DNA of 64,000 nt. Source: Bradyrhizobium erythrophlei (GTDB taxonomy: Bacteria; Pseudomonadota; Alphaproteobacteria; Rhizobiales; Xanthobacteraceae). The notes under the pieces are model-generated. The model did no database searches. It had not been told where the DNA came from and saw only the letters and a list, made by a program, of their open reading frames with translations. Position numbers and translations under genes: made by a program. Numbering within the stretch: position 1 is the first letter of the stretch; each line of letters starts with the position of its first letter. Shown here in pieces: positions 32,555 through 39,212 of this stretch. Where the stretch lies: NCBI GenBank assembly GCA_900129675.1, contig FSRD01000001.1, forward strand, positions 6,685,501-6,749,500, written 5' to 3'.

Positions 32555-33466
32555 TCAGGGCCGCCTGGCGGCGCTGGTCCATCGTGCAATCAGGGGCACG
32601 GCGTACCAGAAGCCAACCAGCAGGGCGAAGCTCACCGCCGCATAGCCGGCGGCGGCGACTTCGTTGTCGGTTACTTTTCCAAGCACCACGTAACTCTCCG
32701 CCGAGAGTCCGGCAGCCAAAAACAACGGTGCGGCGACCACAAGCGCCGACGCGGCGCGGAGAAACTGCTCCGAATCCTCGCCATTAAAGCAGAGGCGGTG
32801 CAGGGCGGCCGGGGTCATCAGGAGGACGACGTTGATGGCGACCAGTCCAAGCGCGATCGCATGCACGATTTTGGCTGCCTGCGGAAGCCGGTCAAATCCC
32901 GCGGTCAGCATCGCGATGAATTGAAATCCGAACAATGCCTGGGCGCCGGGAATGATCACGCGCGCTTCCGTCAGCACCTGCTCGACCTTGGTCGCGAGCG
33001 ATGTTCCCGCGCGAGAAGTGTCCGGCATGACGTACTTCTGCCGATGTACCATTTCCGGTCCAAACCACGCCAAGGCAGCGATGAGCGTCAAGGCAGCACC
33101 ACACGTGATGCCGGCAGCAATCCCAAAGTGCCGCTCAATCACCACATAGCCGGCGAGGCCAAGACTGAGCGAGAATGGGATCAGGCCGGTCGTGGTGTAA
33201 AACGATGCCACGCGAACCAATCGCTTCGACGATGAACCAATTTCCTCCAGCCGGTGTTCCATCGAAGGGACGATCAACAGGCCGAGCGCGAGCGTTTGCA
33301 GAGCAAGGCCCGCGGCACAGAACGACTTTGATGCGGAGGAGAACTCGGCAAAACCGCTCTGGAAAAAGGCCTGGAATTGAAACCCGAGCATCACCTGGAT
33401 GCCGAGGATGAGCAGGCGGGTTTCATCGAGCGCGGTTTTGACCTTGCGATCGAGCCCTTCCGACAT
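32555..33466 (-). CDS. DUF6328-like membrane protein with internal duplication
   Basis: 303 residues made of two related halves. The first starts LDETRLLILGIQVMLGFQFQ at about residue 13, the second LTEARVIIPGAQALFGFQFI at about residue 165. Each has about four transmembrane helices and a charged loop (SMEHRLEE in the first half, ALHRLCFNGED in the second). Single-unit relatives of about 150 residues, named DUF6328, occur in many bacteria, so this looks like a tandem fusion. It is transcribed 80 bases downstream of the CsbD gene. Function unknown; context suggests a stress role. Confidence 0.7.
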   Translation of the reverse strand: MSEGLDRKVKTALDETRLLILGIQVMLGFQFQAFFQSGFAEFSSASKSFCAAGLALQTLALGLLIVPSMEHRLEEIGSSSKRLVRVASFYTTTGLIPFSLSLGLAGYVVIERHFGIAAGITCGAALTLIAALAWFGPEMVHRQKYVMPDTSRAGTSLATKVEQVLTEARVIIPGAQALFGFQFIAMLTAGFDRLPQAAKIVHAIALGLVAINVVLLMTPAALHRLCFNGEDSEQFLRAASALVVAAPLFLAAGLSAESYVVLGKVTDNEVAAAGYAAVSFALLVGFWYAVPLIARWTSAARRP

Positions 33467-33547
33467 CGGCGACCACGCCTCCGCTTGGTGCTTGACGGCT
33501 TTGCCGTGCGTAAGCGCCCGACATTATTGCTGGCAAATCAGTCCAAA

Positions 33548-33724
33548 TCAGTCCTGGGACGACGCCGGCTGCGCAGGCTCGCTGGATGAGGCTGTTTCGT
33601 TTTCGGCTTCTTTCTCGGCATCGCGTTCCTGTTCCTTGCCCTCGTGCACAAGCTCGTCATCGCCGATCATCTGGCCGACGATCTGCTTGGTTCGCCCCTG
33701 TGCCTTCTCTCTGAGTTTGGTCAT
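33548..33724 (-). CDS. CsbD-family small stress protein
   Basis: 58 residues from the ATG at 33724, with AGGAGG five bases upstream. The sequence MTKLREKAQGRTKQIVGQMI followed by GDDELVHEGKEQERDAEKEAE matches the CsbD pattern of a short amphipathic helix protein, where the GKxKxxxGxxxgDdxLxxeGk motif is characteristic. CsbD-like proteins are made under general stress in many bacteria, mechanism unknown. A C-terminal tail of Glu/Ala/Ser is atypical. A 10-base tandem repeat (AAATCAGTCC twice) overlaps its stop codon. Confidence 0.8.
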   Translation of the reverse strand: MTKLREKAQGRTKQIVGQMIGDDELVHEGKEQERDAEKEAENETASSSEPAQPASSQD

Positions 33725-33860
33725 GATGGCCTCCTGTCGGGAGAAAACCAGGGGAACCCGAAATGTTTCCTCATCGGGAGATGAAATCAGCGCGGCTCAG
33801 GAACGTTGTTCGACCTTGCCGATTGACCGGGGGTCCCACGACATCAGACGGAGCCTCTCC

Positions 33861-34421
33861 ATGGACTTGAACGGCAAGAAGATTGCGATTCTCGCGACCC
33901 ACGGCTTTGAACAATCGGAACTGGAAGTGCCGCGCGATCGGATCAAAAAGGTGGGTGCCACGGTCGACGTGGTTTCGCTCGCGTCCGGCGAGATCAAGGG
34001 GTGGGACAAGAAGGATTGGGGCCGGCCGGTGAAGGTCGACAAGACCCTCGATCAGGCCTCGGCGTCGGACTACGACGCGGTGGTGTTGCCGGGCGGACAG
34101 ATTAATCCGGATTTGCTGCGGGTCGAGCCCAAGGCGCTCAAATTCATCAAGGATATCTTTGACGCAAAGAAGATCGTCGCGGCGGTCTGCCATGCGCCAT
34201 GGGTGTTGATCGAAACCGGCATCGCCAAGGGCCGGAAGATGACGTCGTACAAATCCATCAAGACTGACGTCGCCAATGCCGGCGCGTACTGGGAAGATTC
34301 CGAAGTCGTCGTCGACCAGGGCGTGATCACCTCCCGCAACCCCGGAGACCTTGAAGCGTTCAGCGCAAAGATCATCGAAGAAGTCAGGGAAGGCCGGCAT
34401 ACCCAACGCAGCGCGGCATGA
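33861..34421 (+). CDS. DJ-1/PfpI-family protein
   Basis: 186 residues in a class I glutamine-amidotransferase-like fold. Motifs are IAILATHGFEQSELEVP (acidic residue of the active site), VVLPGGQINPDLLR, and KIVAAVCHAPWVLIETG, in which Cys110 and His111 form the nucleophile pair of PfpI/YhbO proteins. Relatives act on methylglyoxal or glycated macromolecules or as peptidases. It is a stress-type gene; the next gene follows by 32 bases on the same strand and could be co-transcribed. The ATG at 33861 is the first one fitting the fold. Confidence 0.88.
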   Translation: MDLNGKKIAILATHGFEQSELEVPRDRIKKVGATVDVVSLASGEIKGWDKKDWGRPVKVDKTLDQASASDYDAVVLPGGQINPDLLRVEPKALKFIKDIFDAKKIVAAVCHAPWVLIETGIAKGRKMTSYKSIKTDVANAGAYWEDSEVVVDQGVITSRNPGDLEAFSAKIIEEVREGRHTQRSAA

Positions 34422-34453
34422 GTTAATGGCGGCGTGGACCGGCGGCATCGAGC

Positions 34454-34906
34454 ATGAAAAGCAAGCTTGTATCTGAACAGCCAGGTGCCCAGGTCCACGT
34501 CGTCATCCTGGATTCGGGCGAGGAGGCATTTGTGGCGCTGACGAGATTCGCCGACGAAACCAAAATCTCCGCGGCCTCGCTCACAGCGATCGGTGCATTC
34601 GAGAAGGCCACCGTCGGCTGGTCCGATTTTGCCGCGAAGAGCTACCAGAAGATCGAGGTCGGCGAGCAGTGCGAGGTCTTGAGTGCGATAGGAGATATCG
34701 CGATCGGCGACGACGGCAAGGCCAGCCTGCATGTCCATATCGTCCTTGGACTATCGGATGGCTCGACGCGGGGCGGCCATTTGCTGGAAGGCAGGGTGCG
34801 GCCAACCCTTGAGGTGGTGGTGGTGACGGAAACGCCGAGCAGACTGCGACGGAAAAAGACTGCGACGGAAAAAGATGCTATGGGGCAAGCGGCGAGACAG
34901 CTGTAA
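34454..34906 (+). pseudogene. PPC/DUF296 protein with the 3' end replaced by an IS110 element
   Basis: Residues 1 to about 120 form a PPC (DUF296) domain: VHVVILDSGEEAFVALTRFA, GAFEKATVGWSDF, HVHIVLGLSDGSTRGGHLLEG, ending LEVVVVTETPSRLRRKK. That fold binds DNA or acts as a small cupin-like regulator. After LRRKK the frame reads TATEKDAMGQAARQL from insertion-derived sequence. The native tail survives beyond the element at 36534-36623, where the text resumes VVTETPSRLRRKKRADLGIA. The protein may still be made with a changed tail of about 15 residues. Confidence 0.75.
34820..34859. repeat. Left copy of a 40-bp direct repeat flanking the IS
   Basis: Identical to 36534-36573. Its last 16 bases (CTGCGACGGAAAAAGA) are repeated once more in tandem at 34860-34875, immediately before the element. 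Confidence 0.85.
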
Positions 34907-34946
34907 AATCGTCGCTTCGATCAACTTGCAATTGACGGAGCTCCGA

Positions 34947-36110
34947 ATGCAGAAACCCCACGACAACAGTAAAGCCAGTCCCGCCGCCTTCATGCAGGAT
35001 AACACACTGATCGCGGTCATTGAACTCAGTCTATCAAACTGGCTGGTCGCCGGGCTGATACCTGGTGTTAGCCGGGAACCGCTGAAGAAATTGGAGCCGA
35101 ACCCGGAAGACCTGCTGAAACTGCTGCATGGCTGGCGGGACGAAGCAATTAAGGCCGGAAGGCCGATCACCCGGATTGCCGTGGCGTACGAGACTGGGCG
35201 CGATAGCTTCTGGCTGGCTCGCTGGCTGCGGGAACGCGGCATAGATGCGCATGTCATCCACGCCACCAGCGTGGCCGTATCCCGCGAACATCGGCGAGCT
35301 AAAACGGATCGGCTCGATACGGCGATGTTGAAGCGCGGCTTCCTTGGTTGGCTACGTGGTGAGCGTGGCCATTGCACCGTGGCGATTGTCCCGACCATGG
35401 AGGAAGAGGATGCCAAACGCCCGCATCGTGAGCGCGAGGGATTGGTCCATGAACAAACCCGCGCGGTCAATCGCATGAAATCAGCCTTGATCCAGTTTGG
35501 CGTCCGTAACTTCAATCCCAAGCTACGCAAGGCAAGGGTGAAGCTGGAAACTGTTCGCACACCAGAGGGCAAGTCCTTGCCGCCCAACACGATTGCCGCC
35601 CTTCGACGGGACATGGAGCGGTTGAAGATCATCAAGGAACAAATCAAGGCAATCGAGCAGGCCCGGCTGCAGCAATTTGAACAAAAGCCGGAGGCTCTTG
35701 CGAACAGGATGGTTTATCTGCTGGTACGGATTTACGGGCTTGGTTGGGAGACGGCCGATCTTTTGGCGCATGAGCTTCTGTCCCGAACATTACGCGACCG
35801 CAAAGCTGTAGCCCGTTATGCCGGATTGACCGGCTCACCGGATGAAAGCGGCTCAAAGCGACGAGAAAAGGGCCTTTCCCGCTCGGGCAACGCGCGGGTA
35901 CGTAAAATCATGATCCAGCTGGCCTGGCGCATGGTGAAGTTCCAGCCCGACAGTGCTCTGGTACAATGGTTCAAACAACGCACCGAGAATGCAAAGGGAT
36001 CACGCAAGCCGATGATTGTAGCGCTTGCCCGCAAGCTCATCATTGCCCTGTGGCGCTATGCGAATGACGGCGTCATACCGGAAGGCTTCAGGCTGCATTC
36101 AGCGGCGTAA
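34947..36110 (+). CDS. IS110-family transposase (DEDD)
   Basis: 387 residues from ATG 34947, GGAG six bases upstream. The N-terminal RuvC-like DEDD domain includes LIAVIELSLSNWLVAG (Glu where many members have the first Asp), RIAVAYETGRDSF and REHRRAKTDRLDTAMLKRGF. The C-terminal Tnp_20 domain has YGLGWETADLLAHELLSRTL, YAGLTGSPDESGSKRREKGL, and SRSGNARVRKIMIQLAWRMV with the conserved Ser proposed as catalytic. It should perform seamless recombination guided by a bridge RNA encoded in the element. It appears intact, so the copy may be active. Confidence 0.92.
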   Translation: MQKPHDNSKASPAAFMQDNTLIAVIELSLSNWLVAGLIPGVSREPLKKLEPNPEDLLKLLHGWRDEAIKAGRPITRIAVAYETGRDSFWLARWLRERGIDAHVIHATSVAVSREHRRAKTDRLDTAMLKRGFLGWLRGERGHCTVAIVPTMEEEDAKRPHREREGLVHEQTRAVNRMKSALIQFGVRNFNPKLRKARVKLETVRTPEGKSLPPNTIAALRRDMERLKIIKEQIKAIEQARLQQFEQKPEALANRMVYLLVRIYGLGWETADLLAHELLSRTLRDRKAVARYAGLTGSPDESGSKRREKGLSRSGNARVRKIMIQLAWRMVKFQPDSALVQWFKQRTENAKGSRKPMIVALARKLIIALWRYANDGVIPEGFRLHSAA

Positions 36111-36533
36111 TCGGCAACAGGAAGGAAGAAGAAATTTTGGCACCTCGGCGCGCATAGCGACGAAACGGCCAAAAAACGATCCGAGGTAGCGGTAGCCCGC
36201 CGTCCCCCCATGGTTTCTGCACCGGGAAAAAGAATGGGCTGCTGCTGCTTCGGAGCCTCGCCTTCGATGCGCATAGTTGCATCATGGTTCGGATCCAACG
36301 GATCCACCGTATATAAGGATGTGGCGGTCGGTTTTTTACAACCATCGTCAACTTGAAGCGGGCTCCGCCTCGTGTCGCTTTGTTGTCTTTAAGTCAAGTG
36401 ATCGGCCGCCGCCGCCTGACTCGTGGGGGTCGATCGGCGTCGGCCGATCACCACCAATCGCCAATACGAATGGCACGAAAAAAGGAAGCACCATGAAATT
36501 AGCACTTGACTTCAAACGTCCCATATAAGGTCC
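36111..36533 (+). ncRNA. Candidate bridge RNA region of the IS110 element
   Basis: Non-coding 3' part of the element. Its clearest structure is an 11-bp perfect stem, GTGATCGGCCG (36398-36408) with CGGCCGATCAC (36441-36451), enclosing a 32-base loop. Smaller repeats (GGATCCAACGGATCC near 36292) precede it. In IS110/IS1111 elements such stems carry internal loops that pair with target and donor DNA. The RNA ends and loops cannot be set from one sequence. Confidence 0.45.
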
Positions 36534-36573
36534 GTGGTGACGGAAACGCCGAGCAGACTGCGACGGAAAAAGA
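36534..36573. repeat. Right copy of the 40-bp direct repeat
   Basis: Identical to 34820-34859 and equal to codons of the PPC/DUF296 gene (VVTETPSRLRRKK). Confidence 0.85.
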
Positions 36574-36623
36574 GGGCGGACCTCGGGATCGCCCTGATCG
36601 ATATTGCGGCGGATCGGGGCTAG
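36534..36623 (+). pseudogene. Detached 3' end of the PPC/DUF296 gene
   Basis: Reading from 36534 gives VVTETPSRLRRKKRADLGIA then LIDIAADRG and TAG at 36621. This is the natural C-terminus expected for the gene at 34454, now separated by the IS110 element. It has no start codon of its own. Confidence 0.8.
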
Positions 36624-36747
36624 CGCTCAGCGCCGCCAGCCGGCCGGCGTTTCTGCGCGGTGGATTTGCACGGTACCCTTGCAGGCAGCGTGGAACTTAA
36701 TTGGCAAAATCGTGTTGTTCAGCGGGGCCGACCGATGCTGGCGAGTA

Positions 36748-37044
36748 ATGAGAGTTGCAAAGGTTTGCGCCGCCGCGCTGCTGCTTGGCAGCTCCGCGGC
36801 AAATGCCGAGAGCGGCATGGCCTCCTATTATGGCGGTGCCGGCAGGAGCGGCGAAATGACCTGCGCCCACCGCAGCCGGCCGTTCGGCAGCCTGGTCAGG
36901 GTTTCCTATCGCGGCCATTCGATCCAGTGTCGCGTCAATGATCGCGGGCCGTTCGTTCGCGGCCGGATCATCGATGTCTCGACCAGCGCGGCGCGCGCGC
37001 TCGGGATCGTGCGCGCCGGCGTCGTCATGGTCTCGATCGATTGA
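36748..37044 (+). CDS. RlpA-like protein (double-psi beta-barrel), secreted
   Basis: 98 residues. The signal peptide (MRVAKVCAAALLLGSSAANA) is followed by ESGMASYYGGAGRSGEMTCAH, FGSLVRVSYRGHSIQCRVND and RGPFVRGRIIDVSTSAARAL, the conserved DPBB core of RlpA with the catalytic-type VNDRGP motif. RlpA enzymes cut denuded peptidoglycan strands at the septum. This one is short and lacks the SPOR domain that targets RlpA to the division site, so it may be a stand-alone periplasmic lytic enzyme. It starts 125 bases after the DUF296 remnant. Confidence 0.78.
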   Translation: MRVAKVCAAALLLGSSAANAESGMASYYGGAGRSGEMTCAHRSRPFGSLVRVSYRGHSIQCRVNDRGPFVRGRIIDVSTSAARALGIVRAGVVMVSID

Positions 37045-37062
37045 GGCGGATGGCCGACGGAT

Positions 37063-37702
37063 TTACGGCTTCGCTCCCATGGGGCTCCGTTCGGAAATCG
37101 CCTTCCGCAGAATCCGCGACAGCGACTCGACCGAATAGGGCTTCTGAATGAGTTTGAAGCCGCGATCGGCATTCTCTGCCAGAACGTTGCTGTAGCCGCT
37201 GGTCAGCACCACCGGCAGGCCGGGATAACGCTCGCGGATGACGCTCGCCAGTTCGACGTCGTTCATCCCGGGCATGATGACGTCGGAGAATACCAGGTCG
37301 GCGGAAAATTCGTCCTTGGCCAGAATGGCCAGCGCCGCATCGGCGTTGACGACGCGGCGAACCGCGTATCCCAGATCCTCCAGCAACTCGGTGGAGAACT
37401 GCCCGACATCGTCATTGTCTTCGACCACGAGGTAGCCGCGGCCGATGGTCGACCGTTCGCTGCCGATGGCTGCGGCGTCGGCCGTATCGGCGGGCTTTGC
37501 CGCCTTCGGCAGATAGGCCGCCGACACGGGCGATGCGCTGGATTCTGGCCAGCTCCGCCTCGCGTTCCTGCAGCGCGCAGTGGGCTCTATCGCGCTCACG
37601 CGCGATCTCTTCCAGATGTTGCCGCAGCCGCTCGGCCGCGGCTGTCTCGGGGAGAACGTCTGTGGGGTCCGGAGGGGTCAGGGGGCCGGCAATCTCTCGC
37701 AC
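37063..37702 (-). pseudogene. Hybrid histidine kinase reduced by internal deletion and frameshift
   Basis: From the GTG at 37702 the frame gives a coiled N-terminus (AAAERLRQHLEEIARERDRA, then EREAELARIQRIARVGG), typical of the linker before a PAS domain. From about 37510 a different frame gives YLPKAAKPADTADAAAIGSE, the usual end of an HATPase domain and spacer, then a full receiver domain with YLVVEDNDDVGQF, DLVFSDVIMPGM and LIQKPYS. PAS, HisKA and HATPase domains are missing between them. The receiver might still be translated separately, but without its kinase. Confidence 0.7.
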
Positions 37703-37738
37703 GCAATTTCACACGACAAGAGCGGGCTTTGCCAGCGG

Positions 37739-38512
37739 TCATTTGGTCTTGGTGCCGGCGCGGCAGTTATAGGCCCTGCGGAACCCGGCGGCCTGCGCGT
37801 CGTCCTCAGAACAAAACCAGCGGTCCGGTTCGGTGAGTGCGGGGTAACTGCGACAGGCCTGCAGATGGTAGATGCCGACATTGCCGGTGACGCGGGCGCG
37901 GACCGCGAACTTGCCCTTGATGTTGCAGCCCGGCGGCATCGCGAGAGCTTCGGGGAATAGCGCTTCGCGAATCTCCTTGTCGCGGTCGGCCCGGCACGAT
38001 CCGCCGAGCAGGGCGCCGTCTTTCTTGCCGGTGCGGAACTCCTGCGGTGCAACGAAGCAGCCCTTCCACAGTCCCTGGCGATCCTCCTTGGCGCGCGCCT
38101 CGTCGGTCTCGAAGCGTCCGGTTGCGGCGGATTCGACATTCAATGCAAAACCCTGGCGGACCAGCAATTCGCTGAGACTGGTGGTGTCGCCCTCTATCTT
38201 GCAGGCGCCGAGATGCCGCTTTTTGTAGCTGGGGTCTGCGCCGAGATCGTCACAGCGGACCTCGCGGCCGCCGATCAGTTTTGTCAATTGATCGCGCGCC
38301 TCGATACCGCAGGTCCAGGCGTCCGCGTGCTCGTCGATGCACAATTGGTCGATCGCCGGCGCATCGATGCCGTCGAGCCGGTAGGTCACGCCGCCGAGCT
38401 GCAGCGTGCTGCTGTCCCGGACGACGGCCGTGGCGGCCGAACTCTGAGTAGCCGGGAGAAATGTCGATAGCAGTGCCGCAACCAGGACAATTCGTGACCG
38501 CATTTGTTTCAC
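37739..38512 (-). CDS. Secreted thermonuclease-family (SNase-like) protein
   Basis: 257 residues from the ATG at 38512 (ATG 38503 is an alternative). The signal peptide ends near SSAA. The SNase-like domain reads VRDSSTLQLGGVTYRLDGID and APAIDQLC, later VRQGFALNVESAATGRF and EDRQGLWKGCF. The catalytic Arg-Glu-Arg set of true nucleases is not clear, since the usual REL segment is replaced. A second C-terminal region of about 85 residues with four cysteines (GCNIKGKFAVRARVTGNVGIYH) follows. Relatives are extracellular nucleases; activity is uncertain. Confidence 0.7.
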   Translation of the reverse strand: MKQMRSRIVLVAALLSTFLPATQSSAATAVVRDSSTLQLGGVTYRLDGIDAPAIDQLCIDEHADAWTCGIEARDQLTKLIGGREVRCDDLGADPSYKKRHLGACKIEGDTTSLSELLVRQGFALNVESAATGRFETDEARAKEDRQGLWKGCFVAPQEFRTGKKDGALLGGSCRADRDKEIREALFPEALAMPPGCNIKGKFAVRARVTGNVGIYHLQACRSYPALTEPDRWFCSEDDAQAAGFRRAYNCRAGTKTK

Positions 38513-38591
38513 TTCAAATCAAATTCCGAACCGATACGTTCTAGCACAGGCTGGCGCGATGAAACCAAGAGCTGTGGCACGAAGATGGCTC

Positions 38592-38768
38592 TTACGCTTC
38601 GGTCACGTGTATTCCTTGAGCGCTCAAGGCCTCAAATTGAGCCTCAATATCTTAAGCCTCAAGCCTGTCGGTGAACGCCATGGCGAGTTCGTCCAACTGG
38701 TCGAAGGTGATGGACCCGAACTGATTGCCAATTTCAACAGCCCTTTTGATCATTGCTGATAAGTCCAT
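38592..38768 (-). pseudogene. Stand-alone sigma-70 region-1.1-like protein with in-frame stop
   Basis: From the ATG at 38768, with GGAGGG five bases upstream, the frame reads MDLSAMIKRAVEIGNQFGSI TFDQLDELAMAFTDRLEA, then TAA at 38654-38652. It resumes in frame DIEAQFEALSAQGIHVTEA and stops at 38592. The combined sequence follows the sigma-70 region 1.1 pattern (helix, ITFDQLxELL, xxEDIExxxEALSxxGIxV). One base change (GAA to TAA) would explain the stop. Short region-1.1 proteins without sigma domains occur in Bradyrhizobium, as I recall. Confidence 0.6.
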
Positions 38769-38876
38769 TTGATCCCTCCGAAGTTAGAGTTCCTACCAAA
38801 TGGGAGAAGAAGACCCGTTGACTTCACAGGAACAAAAGAGGAACATGCATCGAGCCGTCCGGAATGGAAAAATGTC

Positions 38877-39086
38877 ATGTCGTCCTCTTCACAGCCGAAA
38901 TCCGAAGAGGCCGATGAGCTTGAATCCGCGGTGGATCAGGCCATTTCGGCCTGCGGCGGCGATATGAGGGCGACGATCCGCGCGCTGATCGTTGCCAACG
39001 AGTATCTGGAAACCGAGGTCGGCGAGCTGATGAAGGCGGTCTCGCACGCCTATGCGCGGGGCCGGTTCAACTCCTATTCGGGGTGA
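38877..39086 (+). CDS. Small conserved hypothetical protein (69 aa)
   Basis: MSSSSQPKSEEADELESAVD, then QAISACGGDMRATIRALIVA and NEYLETEVGELMKAVSHAYA, ending RGRFNSYSG. Two helices with conserved ACGGDMRAT and a C-terminal HAYARGRF motif resemble a short protein I recall from most Bradyrhizobium genomes. No signal peptide. The start at 38877 is chosen because the conserved sequence begins shortly after it. Function unknown. Confidence 0.6.
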   Translation: MSSSSQPKSEEADELESAVDQAISACGGDMRATIRALIVANEYLETEVGELMKAVSHAYARGRFNSYSG

Positions 39087-39212
39087 ATGGCGCCGCCGGG
39101 TGCCGCGAGCCGATACGAGACCGTTGCCTCTGCCGATTTTTGCTGTAATACCCGCGTCCCCGCATGCCACATTGCGGGTGAGGACCCTGCCCAAAGCTCA
39201 AGCAAGAAGAAC

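Larger units (their letters stand above)
34876..36533 (+). mobile_element. IS110-family (IS1111-like) insertion element
   Basis: About 1.66 kb, one transposase gene, 70 bases of 5' and 420 bases of 3' non-coding sequence. Subterminal short inverted repeats TATGGGGC (34879-34886) and GTCCCATA (36518-36525, reverse complement TATGGGAC) match at 7 of 8 bases. The long 3' non-coding part is where IS1111-group elements carry their guide (bridge) RNA. It splits the PPC/DUF296 gene and is flanked by a 40-bp direct repeat of host sequence. Exact ends are inferred from where host homology stops. Confidence 0.8.

Noticed and set aside
38559..38759. 66-residue plus-strand open frame
   Set aside because: Antisense to the sigma region-1.1-like frame, which has the better Shine-Dalgarno and family pattern.
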